A DNA stretch of 64,000 bases, taken from assembly GCF_000283155.1 (NCBI RefSeq), contig NW_004454163.1, positions 18,566,633 through 18,630,632 on the forward strand. The letters are read 5' to 3'. The stretch is from Ceratotherium simum simum. Taxonomy: Eukaryota; Chordata; Mammalia; Perissodactyla; Rhinocerotidae. Below the pieces are notes generated by a model. That model had not been told where the DNA came from and searched no databases. It was given only the letters and a program-made list of their open reading frames with translations. Made by a program: the position numbers and the translations under genes. Below are positions 1 through 11,765 of the stretch, in pieces; the stretch's first letter is position 1, and each line of letters starts with the position of its first letter.

Positions 1-433
1 GTTTAGCTGGGGAAGGAGGCAGCCCCTTGGACCCCTTCAGGGCTTAGCTGGAGTGTGGTGGGGCTTTAAGGGGAGTAGTAGGATAGCCCTGTGCTTTTAC
101 CTGGGCCCTCCCTCGAGACACCCAGGAGAGGCACCCCTTTCCCTGGACAGAGCTTGGGGGTGTGCTGCCTTTTGTGCAGCCCAGTCCCTTCCGAGTGACA
201 CAATCTTCCTGTAATAGCCCTGTGGCTTCTTCAACCAGGTTACGGTTGAGTCCTGCTGGTCTCGAAACCTTTCTTTCTCCCTCTTTGCAATGACTTGGCA
301 TATTTCTGTTTGAACTGTCATATGTTAATTGCACATTGTAGCTCCCAGGGGACAGTCCTTGTTCTTGATTTCCAAGTTCGTAGGGACACCCCTCATTTTA
401 GTAGTCATAGATCACATGCAATTACTTTCTTGC

Positions 434-783
434 AGGGGGTCTCGAACTCAGATGGCTGTGAGGGCCAGGCAGGTAATACGTGTGAGGGTGCAGAGCCATG
501 TAACAGTGATGGTTGTGGGCAGTGGGGAGACATTAGGGAGTGTTGGGGTCTGTGGAGGACTGGAGATTGCATGCCCTTTCTGAAGAGGTCAGCACTGCTT
601 AGAGTGGGGAGGTGGGCCGATGTTGCTAGATCGTCCAATTTTTCAAGAAAATCAGAAATGTGGATTTTTATATAAAAAAAACTTTGATTTATAAATGTTG
701 GCTCAAATATTTTTAAAATACCAACAGACCAAACAAAGCACACTGTGGTCCAGATGTGGCCCAAACAGACATTTGCAACCTCT
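434..783. repeat. hAT-like DNA transposon fossil
   Basis: The segment opens with CAGGGGGTCTCGAACT and closes with ATTTGCAACCTCTG, near-complementary ends typical of non-autonomous hAT elements. The interior includes a T/A-rich run around 660-720 and a 'gtccagatgtggcccaaa' stretch as in old Charlie-type elements. The family name is not certain. Confidence 0.45.
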
Positions 784-1759
784 GCTTTGTGGTTATACTC
801 CTGTGCGGGAAGGTCATCCAGGGTCATCCAAGGTGGAGGACAGAGGCCCGAGGCCCGGTGAGCAGCTGCTATGGGTGTTCTGAGGGGAAGGTCATTGTGA
901 GCTGGGGTGGTCCGAGTGGTGTCCGGGAGGTGGGATTGAGCTGTCCTTAAGGATGAGGAAAGGAGAGGGACATGGATGCTGTTCTCAGAGTGAGCCAGCT
1001 CTGCCGTCCCAGCTGTGGGACAGGCCTGCAGAGTCACAGTCCCCGCCAAGGGCCAGGCTGTGTGGAACCTGCTCCCAGCTTCTGAGCCCCCCACCGGGCT
1101 CTCAAAAGCTCGTCAGGACTCTCACTGCTCCCACTCGGCTCTGGCTCAGGAAGCTTTCCAGGGGGGACCCTGGTTACCCCGACGGAGACACTGGAGAGAC
1201 AGCATCACCCGAGAAGGAAGGCCTGGGGTGCTGGGGCCACCGAGTTTGGAGGAGCTTTCTGGCCTTAATCTGAGGTGCTCTTACAGGTGCACTGCCAGGT
1301 TCAGAGCAGGACACTGTCTCCTTTCCCTGCTGCTTTGAGTTAGTTTTCACCCTTTGTCCATCAACACAGAAGTTTTTGAAGGCCAATTGTGGGGCCCACC
1401 CTGTCTACCCACCAGGGCCCAAGCAGGAGAGAGAATAGGTCCCCATGAGACCATCCAGGTTAGCAGAGCTGAGGTCAACCCAGGAACTGGAGTACGAGAG
1501 GGCCAGACTGAGGCCCAAGCAGGGCACAGGCAGTTCAGAGTGGGGAGACATTAGGGAGTAGTGGAGTCTGTGGAGAAATGGAGTTCAGAAACAGCAGTGA
1601 CCAGTGATAGTCAGAGTGGCCAAGGAGGGCATCGTGGAGAAGGTGTGTCTGGAGCCAGGCCCTGAGGGAGAGGGTGCAGTTTGGAGAGGCAGAGGTGGGA
1701 AAGATTGCAGGAGACAGAGTGGGGCATAGCAGGGGGCAGTTGTGATGTCAAAAGACAAT

Positions 1760-1975
1760 CACAAGCAATAATTGAGTGCTTGCTGTGTACCTGGCTGTGT
1801 TGTACACTTTCTCCTACGTTCTCCTTAATCCTCACTACATTTTATGAGATGGTAGTTTCATCATCAGTCTAATTTAAAGATGAGGACACAGGCTACCCAA
1901 GGTCACAGAGCTAGGAAGTGGTTTAGCCAGCACTGGAACCTAGAATCAGAACCCGTAACTCTTATGTTACTCTGT
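1760..1975 (-). repeat. MIR SINE
   Basis: Read on the minus strand it follows the MIR consensus. On the plus strand, 'tgagtgcttgctgtgtacc' at the left, 'tcctcactacattttatgag', 'aaagatgaggacacagg', then 'aaggtcacagagctaggaag' are the reverse-complement landmarks in the right order. Confidence 0.75.
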
Positions 1976-2905
1976 CTTAGGACTAGGCAGCAGTGAGGAA
2001 GCCACCTGACTCCAGCCAGGGATGTGGCTGGCTGGCCAGTGACCCTGAGGCCTGTGACAGCTTTGGTACGTTTGTCTCCTCTGTGGGGCTTCCCCTGTGA
2101 CTTCCACACCCTCTGACACCTGTAGGGCACAGCATACAGCAGGCGCTTAGCAGCCATTGGTTGGAATGAATTGCCTCGAGGAAGCCCTTGAGTGTGGTGG
2201 GAAGAGGTTGGAGCCCTGGTTCTGCGACCAAGTGACCTTGGTGGCTGGTAGGGAGGGGGAACTGGACGGGTCCACTCCCCGCACCCTTGGCTTTAACGTC
2301 CTAAGGGCTGGGAGGGCCTGGGGGAGAGCCCAGGCCCAGGGGCAGTGGGCAGGATTGCTGAGGAGGCCCACTCTCAGGGAGGAGTGTGTTGGGTAGGCGT
2401 GGGAGGGCTGGGGAGCCGTAGGCCAGCCTGCCGTCCTGGGTTTGGGGTGGTGAGAGGTATAGGATGGAGCAGGGCCTCAAGGACCATGCAGTCTTGTCAA
2501 GACAAGATAAAAACCCGTAAAAAATTCAAGAGCAGGACAGGAGTTGGGTAACAGCACAGGGGAGGATGAGGAGGTGTCAGGAGGCAGCCTGTGCTCTGAG
2601 CCATGGGATCAGGTTGGGGGTCAGTGCCAGGAGCCCAGTGGAGGCTCCTGTGGGCCTCAGGGGCCTGCCAGGCAGGGCAGACCTGGACAGCAGGAGTGTC
2701 CAGGGGTAAAGGAGGGGCTAGACCTCCCAGAACCCGCCCCAGGTGCCCTCCTCCTTCTGGCCTGGGCCCGTCTGCCAGTGTAGAGGCCTCCGCAGAGCCA
2801 GGGATGCTGCTGTTTCAGGTTCTTCCTCCGAGGGGAAGTCCCAGTCAGGAGACTGGAATCTAATGCGGTGCCGTTGGGTGGACTGCTAAGGGCGCCCTCG
2901 TCACA

Positions 2906-2920
2906 CCAGCAGGGTGCGCT
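2906..2920 (+). promoter_or_regulatory. Degenerate CTCF-type motif
   Basis: CCAGCAGGGTGCGCT differs by one base from the common CTCF core CCAGCAGGGGGCGCT. It is in unique DNA. Occupancy cannot be judged from sequence. Confidence 0.35.
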
Positions 2921-3249
2921 TCCTTCCTCTCTGCACGGCCTCCCTTCTCAGACCCCTCTCTGGGATGCAGCCACAGTGGCCACAGTGGATGTGCTGAGGA
3001 GACAAGGATTCTCAGCATCTCTCTTGCCTTCCTGGCCCTCAGTAACCTGTCCCCTCACCATAAAATCCTCAGTTACTCCTGGAGGCAACTCTCGAGGAGA
3101 GACCAGGGAGGCCTGAGCCCCATTTGTCTCTCTGTGGAGGTTATGAAAGAACCATTGCTCCAGGGCCCTGCACAGGGTGGGGGCTCACTAGGGTATGAAA
3201 ATGATGCAACGATTTGGGGGTTGTCTGTTATTTCAGACTATCTGTCCTG

Positions 3250-3562
3250 CTTTTTGTTTGTTTGTTTTTTGTGAGGGAGATCAGCCCTGAGCTAACATCC
3301 GTGCTAATCCTCCTCTTTTTGCTGAGGAAGACTGGCCCTGAGCTAACATCTGTTGCCAATCCTCCTCCTTTTTTTCCCTTTTTCTCCCCAAAGCCCCAGT
3401 AGATAGTTGTATGTCATAGTTGCACATCCTTCTAGTTGCTGTATGTGGGGCGCCGCCTCAGCATGGCTGGACGAGCGGTGCATCGGTGTGCGCCCGGGAT
3501 CCAAACCTGGGCCGCCAGTAGCGGAGCGCACGCACTTAACCGCTAAGCCACGGGACCGGCCC
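3250..3562 (-). mobile_element. ERE1 SINE (perissodactyl), full length with target-site duplication
   Basis: Reverse-complement ERE1: a T-rich tail side on the left, duplicated 'gccctgagctaacatc' landmarks at about 3283 and 3340, the tRNA-like head with 'acttaaccgctaagcca' and terminal GGACCGGCCCC at the right. The 12-bp direct repeat CTATCTGTCCTG flanks it at 3238-3249 and 3563-3574, which fixes both ends and shows a retrotransposition event. Confidence 0.93.
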
Positions 3563-3749
3563 CTATCTGTCCTGTTTTTACTGCCTGACATTAATGATTA
3601 TAACCCAGAACTGCACTTGGGCTCCAAATACACTGGCAGTCACTGGGGAGAGGGGAGGTAACACTCAGCTCAGCAGGGGGTCTCTGGGGATGGCAGACTG
3701 TTGAGGGGCTTGGAGTGTGGGGACCTGCGTTGTAGGTCTGGCCCTATCT

Positions 3750-3850
3750 GTAGGCATCTGAGTGGCTCCTAGCAAGTCGTTCCTCTTCTCTTGGCTCCAG
3801 TGTCATCCTCATCTGCACAGTGAAGGGGCCAGATTCTCTAACGACTCTTG
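3750..3850 (+). repeat. MIR fragment
   Basis: Order of 'ctagcaagtcgttcctcttc', then 'cctcatctgcacagtgaag' and 'gggccagattctctaac' resembles the core and 3' side of MIR. Strongly diverged. Confidence 0.4.
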
Positions 3851-4159
3851 AGGTCCTGCAGCTTAGGTTTCAGGAGTCTCCCCAGTTTGTTCAGACCAGT
3901 TGGATGTGTCTGGGCCCACAGCTCAGCATTGCAGGACTCTAAGCAGGTGCTGTTGTATGCACCTGGCTGAGAGCCCTGGGTTCACAAATAAATAATAATT
4001 CAGCCCATTGAGGTCCTGCCTGGCCCCAAGTGGGCCACGGGGGAATGCTGCCCCTCTTCCAGGGAGCCGACCCGCGGGCCAGAGGGTCAGGATGGAGAAT
4101 TTCCAGAACAGGGTGGGATATGAACAGTGGATAGAAGGGTTGTGAGAGGTTTTCTAGAT

Positions 4160-4560
4160 CTTGGCTATTCAAAGTGAAGTCCTCTGACCAGCAGCAACAA
4201 TATCAGCTGGGAGCTGGTTAGAAATGCAGAATCTCAGGCCCCACCTGCGGTGCACTGAGTTTGAATCTGCCTTTTAACAAGATCGCCTGTGATTCGCGCA
4301 CACATTAAAGTTTGGGGCGCGCCGTTCCTGACCGCTTTGCTTAAATTCTTGAGCATGCCTCACAGAAAGAAAGCCATTTTCCACGGGTAGGGGCAACAAA
4401 AGTTCCATGAAACAACAGTTACACTTACAATGTGTATCACTCACCAATATTTTCTATTTTGTTATATATTATTTAATGCTGAGACCATGAGTTTATTTTA
4501 CACGAAGGTTATTTTAGAGCCCAGTAAATAGCTGAGACTTGCAGTTTGAAAAACACTGCA
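4160..4560 (+). repeat. MER5-class hAT-Charlie remnant(s)
   Basis: Contains 'ttggctattcaaagtgaagt', 'agaaatgcagaatctcaggc' and 'ccttttaacaagatcgcc', then a matching far end 'gcagtttgaaaaacactgca' near 4540-4560. Probably one MER5-type element followed by a second remnant. Confidence 0.5.
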
Positions 4561-5410
4561 CTAGCTAACACCCTGTCTGATGTTTGAGTGACAAAGGTTA
4601 CATTGGTGTGTGTGGGGGTGTGTCAGACATTTAGAGGACACCAGGTGTCCTGACTCCTGAGACAGTAAATGTTGCCCACTTCCAAGGTCACCTCCAGCTC
4701 CAAGTGTTCCTGAACTTTCCCACTTCCGGTGCTTGGGGTCCTGAGGCTCCTATATGCAGAGGCATCCACCGAAGACCCCTGCTATTCTCTGGCAAACACC
4801 AACGTGGCCCAGCGTCTGCAGACCAGCACCGACAGGAGTGACCAAGCATGAGGGCTGCAGTTGGCGGGAAAGGCATTGTCTCCGGAGTCCTGTTTATGCA
4901 GGAGGTGGAGTGTGGGCTGGACTCGGAGGGCTGGGTTGGCAGCAGGGTGTTGTGAACGGGGTTCCCATGGCTTCCTCAGGAAGAGCTGTGGGCATCCTGT
5001 GTCCCCAGCCAGCACGGCCTCTCTCCTCCCACACATCAGCAGGCGGCTTGGCCTGTGGCTGTGGCCTGGCCCTGCCCTGGGGACCGCCTGACAGCCGACA
5101 AAGGAGAAAGCCTTAGTTGCAGGCTCTGGGTGAAGGTGTCGGTTGCCAGCACTGTGTGGAAGTGGAAGGGGAGAAGGGATGGGGCTTGTGTATATCAAGG
5201 TCACCGGGAGCCAACTGCTGGAGAGGAGCCCGGGGAGGGGTCTGTGCTGCAGCAAGCAGCATGAAGTGGCCACGGGAGAGGTGGGATGAAGGCGGGTGGG
5301 TGCGATTCAACACGGGGTGAGCAGTGTGAGCCCTGCCCCCACCCACAGCTCAGATGTGCCCACCTCAGTCTTCAGAGTTGCTGTCATGTCAGGACAGGGG
5401 GACGGACCAG

Positions 5411-5520
5411 GAGCCCATAGCAAGCCCCTACAGCACCGCACGGCTCCCCTGCAGGAGGCTGGGCCCCTCGCAGCAGCCAAAAGCCAAAAAAATGCATCAG
5501 GAAAGCAGAAATCGAGACCT
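5411..5520 (+). repeat. Low-copy repeat, copy A (partner at 10119-10228)
   Basis: Shares with copy B the blocks GAGCCCA, CTCCCCTGCAG, GAGGCTGGGCCC, GCAGCAGCCAAAAGCCAAAAA and TCAGGAAA in the same order and orientation. Copy A lacks about 18 bp present in copy B between the second and third block. I do not recognise the family. Confidence 0.6.
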
Positions 5521-6654
5521 TCCCGGGCTTCCTCTGTGAGGTCTGGGGGAGTTGCATGCTGAAAGGCCCAGGGGAGTCTGATGAAGTGTGAGCGTGCGGT
5601 GCTGCCGCCTGTCTGGGCCTGGAATGATGGATTCCCAGAGCAGGGCTGATAGGCCACGGAGCAGAAGCGTCTCGTCTGGTTTGCAGGTCACCAAATTCGT
5701 TCTGGGGATTGGAGGAGGAGGTAATGCCTCTAATGCCTGGCTGTTCTTAAAGGGATTGGCTAAATTTACAGCTACTAATGCCATTTGTCACTGGGCAGGT
5801 ACAAAAGGATGCTGATCTGCTGGAATGGTTCCAGCTTCTGTCTCTGGGCCCTCGGGGCACTCGGTGATGTCAGCCTCCCTTTCCTCCAGACCTCTCGCCC
5901 CTGACCCCCTCCAAGGCAGGTAGGGCCAGAGGTTGGGAGGGGAGACTCCCGACCCCAGGCAGAGAGCCCTATGGGGTCGGCAGAAGCCCCTTTGCTGAGT
6001 GTGCTAGGAAGCCACATGGCTCTGGGCAGAGGACACGGTGGAAGGTTCCCATGGATCTGGGTAGGTGGAATATGGAAGTGGAGAAAGGCACCTTTGCATC
6101 AAAGGACGTGAGTGTTTTTGTTTCTGGCCTTAAAAATAGTCAGCCAGGCTCATTGGGCTATAGTGACAAGCAGAGAATGTGATTGGCTGCAGCAGGGGGT
6201 GGGGGTGCCCTGGGCCCCTGGGGCTGGTATGAGGCTCCTTAACCCACAGATGTTGCAACAGCAAGAGGAGAGCATGGGCCGCCCCTTTCACCAGACTGCT
6301 GTAGATGTGCCTAAGTCCTGCCTGGGAAGCGCAGGCCAAGGACCTCTCCATGCCCCCATGACTTTCTGTAGCCTGGGCTCCTCCGTGCCCCTCTTAAAGC
6401 TGTGCCCACCCAGGCCCGCCCCTCCCCTCTGCGGGCTCAGGGCTGCCTGCCTTTTACTGCAAAGTGCGGCCTCAGCACTTTTCCCACTCCTGTGGCTCGC
6501 CTTTTTGTTCCTCCTCATCCATCACCTGGCAGGGAGTGGGGGCAGGGCCGGGAGAGGAGGGGAGAGGGTGGGACAGCTGCAGGGGTGCGTTCCTGGGATC
6601 CTCCTGCAGCCTCTGCTCTGCGCTCTGCATCCCGGAGGTGTGGCTGCAGCCCGA

Positions 6655-6726
6655 GGTGTCTCTCCTCCTCTTCCACACTCTCCTCTCCTTCTCCTCCTTC
6701 CTCTGGTTCCATCCCCCTATCACTTT
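6655..6726 (+). repeat. Pyrimidine-rich low-complexity tract
   Basis: Nearly uninterrupted C/T run with TCTCC and CTCCTT units on the plus strand, within an otherwise unique GC-rich region. Not attached to a splice acceptor I can support. Confidence 0.6.
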
Positions 6727-6956
6727 CTCTGATCATTAAAACAGAAGCTCCTCTTGCTGGCTCTCAGCTTAGCCAGCAGCCCACCTGCTGGGCATTCGCC
6801 ATCCTGATCTTGCTGTGAATGAGAAACTGAGCCAGCAGGAGACCCCAAACACAGGCAGGAAGGGAGTGGAACAAGCCCTGGAGGAAAGCACCCCTTTATT
6901 TCCCTGTGTCTGCACCAGCCTGAGAGTTTACTGTGCCTCCTCACTCTTTTCACCTT

Positions 6957-7521
6957 AAAAATGCGGCAGAACTTCTAGGTATGTACCCCAGAGAATTGAA
7001 AACAGGGACTCAAACAGGTATTTGTACTCTCATGTTCACTGCAGCATTATTCACAATAGCCAAGGGTGGAAACAACCCAAATGTCCTTCCATGGAGGAAT
7101 GGATAAACAAAATGTGGTACACACATACAATTATTGTTGTAATACAATGTATGATTCGGCCGTAAAAAAGACTGAAATTCTGAGATGTGCTACCACATGA
7201 ATGAATCTTGAAAACACTATGCTAAGTGAAATAAGCAGTCACGAAAGGACACATATATGGTTCCACTGATATGAGGTAACCAGAATGGACAAACTGATGG
7301 AGACAGGAGGCAGAACAGGGGTTGCCAGGAGCTGAGGCGAGGACGAATGGGGCATTGTTTAATGGGCACAGTTTCTGTTGAGATGATGAAAAAGTTCTGG
7401 AAATAGATAGCAATGATGCCTACACAACATTGGGAATGTACTTAATGCCGCTGAATTGCACTCTTAAAAATGGTTACGACGGTACGTTTTATGTTATGTA
7501 CATTTTACCACAATAAAAAAA
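6957..7521 (+). mobile_element. LINE-1 3' end (old L1M class)
   Basis: Typical L1 3' landmarks in order: 'gcagcattattcacaatagc', 'tggaaacaacccaaatgtcc', 'ggaatggataaacaaaatgt', 'atgctaagtgaaataagc', 'ggggttgccaggagctg', ending 'tttaccacaataaaaaaag'. 5'-truncated; no intact reading frame. Confidence 0.85.
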
Positions 7522-8794
7522 GGAGGCGTAAGTGCCTGACTGCACTTCCAGCCTGATAGCTGAGGAGGTGGACCATGAGGACAGCACTATCCCCCTCTCC
7601 CTCCTCCTCCCTCTTCTCTGGTAAAGAGAGAAAGCTCTGGGCTCTTCTGCTGAAGGTGGAGTTTCTCAGCTGCCTAGTTGGGACTCATTCTGGAACATAC
7701 AAGTGAGTCCAAGTGACATGTTAGCCTGGGTTCCCCTGGGAAAGCAGAGTTCCTGGAGTCATCCCAGTAGCAGGAGTCCTGGGGGGAGTGACACGGGCGG
7801 AGGGAGAGCCAGGCAAAGGGGTGTTATTGATCTGGTCACCACTGTGGGCAGCTGGGGCTCAATCCACTGGAACCTGCTGAAGGGCAGTGTTGTCCGCACC
7901 TCAATTGTCACTTGAGGCCAGAGAGAGTGTTTGTCCTGGTCTGTTAGCTCCTCACACTTCCAGGGTGCAGGGACCAGGTGCCAGGTGGGTCCCTGCAGGG
8001 ATCTGCTGGCGAGTGTCAGAGGAGCCCGGGGCAGAAGTCACTCGGGACAGGTGAGGTGAGGCACTGTCAGGCCACACTGCATCAATCTGATTGGGCAGGA
8101 ATCACTGGAGAAGGAGGGGGCATTGTGAGGACACAGGAGGTGTCCAAAACAAGTGACCAGTGAAGAGAGTCCTTTTTTTCCCTCTGGGCACCAAAATTCT
8201 GCAGGGTGGAAATGGGTGGCAATGCCTGTTTTCTGTCCCTTTCCTCGGTGAGCTAGTGTGGGTTTGGGGTGATTACTGCCCCCAGGCTCCCTCTCAGGAC
8301 TGTGATGTGGTCCCGTGAGAGGCCACTGGAGCCTGGGAGAGCCCAGAAGAGTGAGACCGAGCTGCTGCTGCAGGCGGAGCTGGGCTCTCCATACTCCTGG
8401 AAACACTCCTATCTAGTTCCCACAAAACCCAGTCCTCTGCTTGTACCTGTGCAGTGAGCCAGGAAGCCCCTGATAAGATCTTAAGTCTTCGAGGAATAAT
8501 GGGCGCGGCATTAGGCACTGGCTTTCCCTGCAGGTGGCTCCTTTTCAGCCCTCTCTGGACTTCAACCTTATCATCCCATCTCTCTGAGGCTGGCCACCTG
8601 CCTAGGGCCCAGCCCTCTAGAGTGGGCAGCCCAGTTGGGGAGTAAGAGACACACACACAGCACTTGAAGAATTCACTGGGCATTGGAACGGCAGTGGGGA
8701 CTGGAGAAGTGGGAGATGTCCTGAGGGCCTGAGCAGGCTGCCAGGAGGTGGGGTGGGGAGGCTGTGGGGTATAGGCGGACCTGGAGCTCTGCTG

Positions 8795-8935
8795 TGCAAA
8801 CTTGGACAAGTTACTTAACCTCTCTGAACCTCAGTTTTCTCTTCTAAGTAGTATAATTGTACCGATTTCACAGTAGCTGTGAGTGGGAAGTGGGTGAAGG
8901 CATACCAAGTGCTGAGAAGAGTGCCTGGCGCACGA
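8795..8935 (+). repeat. MIR SINE
   Basis: 'ttggacaagttacttaacct', 'gaacctcagttttctcttct', then 'gtgctgagaagagtgcctgg' follow the MIR consensus in order. Confidence 0.75.
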
Positions 8936-9194
8936 CATGGGTCCAGTCCACATTCGCCGTTCCTGTTAGTAGAAGTCACAGTATTCATGTCCAAAGGCCA
9001 AAGCTGGGTGAATCCTTTGCCCACTAGATGCCATTAAACCAGGGGATTGGGCTAGGGGCTGGAAGGCCTGACAGGTGCTGTTGCAACATTCCATGAGTAT
9101 AAGGACCTCAAGATTTGGTAGGTGGGGGGGAGGGGAAAGTGCCTCTGGGTGCGGGGCACAGCGTGAGCAGAGCACAGAGGCAGAAAGAGCGTCG

Positions 9195-9600
9195 CATGTT
9201 AGTTTTCTATTGCCGCATAACAAATTACTACAAACCTAGTAGCATAAAACAATACCCGTTTATTATCTCACAGTTCTGGAAGTCAGAAGTCTGCTCAGTA
9301 TATCATGAGGCCAAAATCAAGGTGTCGGCAAGGCTGAGTTCTTGTCTGGGGCCTCCGGGGGACAAAATCTGCTCCCAAGCTCATTGATATTTGGCAGAAT
9401 TTACTTCATTGCAATTGTAGGACTGAAGTGCCCTTTTCCTTGCCGGTCATTGACCAGGGATTGCTCTCAACTCCTAGAGGGGCCCACAATCCTTGCACAT
9501 GCCCCCCCTTCTTCAAGCCAGCAGCAGCACATGAGTATTTCTCATGCTTTGCATCTCTGTCCCCACCCCAGTCCCAGATTTAAGGGCCTCCTGTGATTGG
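9195..9600 (-). mobile_element. MLT1-like LTR fragment
   Basis: Opens with 'atgttagttttctattgccg', then 'cataacaaattactacaaac', 'gcataaaacaatacccgttt' and 'caaggtgtcggcaaggctg'. This is the reverse complement of MaLR/MLT1-type LTR 3' sequence. The subfamily and right end are uncertain. Confidence 0.5.
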
Positions 9601-10118
9601 ATCAGGCCCTCCTGAATAGTCTCCCTGTCTTCAAGTCCACTGATTTGGAGTTTAGTTATATTTGCACATCCCCCTCCCAGGAGTACCTGGGTTAGTGTTC
9701 GATTGAATAACTGGGAGAAGGTGTACACCCAGGACCCTCTTAGGGTTCTGCTTACCACATGTGGTGTGTGCCCACAGGAGCAGAGTAGCCAGGGGGCTGG
9801 AGGGGGGCACAGGCAGCCATTGCAGCAGGAGGGGTAAGGTGGGTATTGGTGGTAGGAGTGGTATAAGGCCGCTGTAGGCCTTGAAGGACAGATGGAGGAA
9901 GGGGCATTGGACAACCCCACCCCCACCCCCAACTGTGGCCCTGTACCACTAGGCACCCTTATCCCCATCTGAGCCGACTCCCTGCAGACCCACTGCCACC
10001 CCGGCCTTCACACCTGGGTGCCCTCCCTCTGATGAGGACACCACTCAGGCCTGAAACCTCGGACTCTTCCCTCTGGGATAGGTGGACACACGTACAAGCC
10101 CCAAGACCACTGAGCTCA

Positions 10119-10228
10119 AGAGCCCAGAGCACACCGCCTACTGCATGGCACAGCTCCCCTGCAGCTGGCCTGTGGTCCAAGGGAGGCTGGGCCCTCTGCA
10201 GCAGCCAAAAGCCAAAAACCAAGTCAGG
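10119..10228 (+). repeat. Low-copy repeat, copy B (partner at 5411-5520)
   Basis: See copy A. The best-conserved core is 10183-10228. Read on the minus strand the two copies would give related peptide strings (FWLL..., then ...LLWA / ...VLWA), but the frames hold no recognisable domain, so I read this as a dispersed repeat rather than a gene. Confidence 0.6.
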
Positions 10229-11519
10229 AAACCAGTTGAAAAAAGTGTGTCCACCCAGGGCGGTTCTTCCTCCCTTCGCCAACCCCAACCTCTGAAAAAA
10301 ACAGCGAGGGTCAGGGGGAGTCAGCATTCCGGGTCTCAGCAGCATTTCTGGAACCCAGTGGGCCATTATTTGTCCTGTTCTGGATCCACTACAGTTAAAA
10401 GCTCAACAAACCCTTGATTACTGGTGAATACCTATGTTCCAAAAAAGTTCTCAGTAATCCAAGGTTTTGAAACTCAAATCTTCCTTTAAACATACTAGGA
10501 CCTTGCTTTTATCATCCACGGTAACATTTTAGACACACACAGCCTTTTGTTGTCTTGGAGCTCTGTGCACACATTATTCAGTTCTCTGCTATCTAACCAT
10601 GGTTTGGTAGAAGACCATTCTACGAGTTCTGATGTGAAACTGCGTGCAGGCTCTGCTTTCTCCAGCTGAGTGGGCTGCACCCTGAAGAGCACAGACCTCC
10701 AGACAGTGAAAGGGACACCAGGCAAGCTTTAAAGCCCCTTCCCATTGGCCTAGAGCCTGTCAGGAGGAAGCAGAGGGTCCCTCGTGGGAAGGGACCTAGA
10801 GGTGAGAAAGGTTCCAGCTCTCCCCACTTCTGAGTGGGTCAGGTGGGAGATTTTGGGGACAGGAGTGGGCAGTGGAAGTGTCCCTGGAGGCCTGGGGCCC
10901 CTGCAGCAGCTGGGTCCACCCTGTCCATCAGGGAAGGACAGCACTTTTGTCACTGGACTTTAGCGGATTTCCCTGGAATGCTGGTCACATTATGTCAGGC
11001 CGTCCCAGAGAGAGGGCCCAAGGATTGACGAGGGAGTCCTGCTCCTGTGGAGGGTGGGCAGGCAGCGTCCATGACTAGGCCACGCCCTCCCAGACAACCC
11101 ATCAGGCCTTTCAAGTTCTATCATTACATCCAGTCACGTCGCTACAGACAGAGCATGGCGTGTGTCCCACCCAGGAGCCGCACCATGACAAGGCTGCAAA
11201 ATTGTGTTCATCACTTACGGCCTACAGCCTTCACCTAACTTAGGGGACAGTCTGGTGTCCAAAGAGAATATGTCTCTTTAGAAGGAGGCATTTTCTTGGA
11301 GGGCCCAGGCCCCTTAGAGGGTTTGTGTCTGGGGGTCCCCCGTATATCCTAATGCTTGGGTCGGGGACAGCAAAGCCTGTGGTCTGTTTTCTTCTGCTTT
11401 GTGGTAGATTTTAACTCCAGTTTGGGAGGTGGGGCTTGGGTGGTAGGCTGGGTCTATCTTCTGCTTTTTCCCAGGTGGTAAGGTCTAGATATGGACTAAC
11501 GTCCAACATCGCACAAGTT

Positions 11520-11600
11520 ACTGTGTTGGCCAGTTAGGCAAGTGACCTGCCATCCCTGGGCCTCAGTTTCCCTCCCCCCACAGGGGGAATGCAGCATATT
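11520..11600 (+). repeat. MIR core fragment
   Basis: 'caagtgacctgccatccctg' followed by 'ggcctcagtttccctcccc' matches the MIR core. It lies 170-250 nt before the start-codon exon acceptor. Confidence 0.45.
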
Positions 11601-11765
11601 CTTCACAGTAAAGGTGAGCCGGCACCCACCGACTTCTCAGGGCGGTTGGGAGACCCATGATGAGCGAGAGCATGCTTCCAGGAGCGGGGAGTATTTCTCA
11701 AGTGGGGGCATCGTCTCAGCCTCCTGTGGTGTCTCACAGAGCCCGTCTGTTCTCTGTCTCCACAG

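Larger units (their letters stand above)
1..11765 (+). other. CTIF: CTIF upstream intron (5' of start-codon exon), partial
   Basis: Inferred to be intron because a splice acceptor directly precedes 11766 and no promoter-like CpG island is seen in the preceding 11.7 kb. The DNA is GC-rich and mostly unique. Repeats are listed separately. Stretches where I see no gene or clear repeat: 1-433, 800-1750 (old L2-like purine-rich fragments), 1980-3237, 3575-4160, 4570-6950 (with a pyrimidine run at 6655-6725), 7525-8790, 8940-9190, 9700-11515. No non-coding first exon could be recognised. Confidence 0.75.

Noticed and set aside
437..472. A 36-nt segment with a good acceptor (TTTCTTGCAG) and donor (CAG then GTAATA)
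   Set aside because: It coincides with the end of a hAT-like fossil and encodes nothing resembling CTIF. A non-coding 5' exon of this size cannot be supported without RNA.
405..1094. 229-codon open frame on the minus strand
   Set aside because: It overlaps the hAT fossil at 434-783 and low-conservation GC-rich DNA. No domain, no splice or promoter support.
6112..6732. 206-codon open frame rich in Leu, Pro and Ser
   Set aside because: The Leu/Pro/Ser richness comes from the pyrimidine-rich tract at 6655-6725 and surrounding C/T bias, so it is a composition artefact.
9015..9035. CCCACTAGATGCCATT, resembling a CTCF core
   Set aside because: The critical GGC is replaced by GCC, and this string also occurs in old hAT elements, so it is probably a repeat relic.
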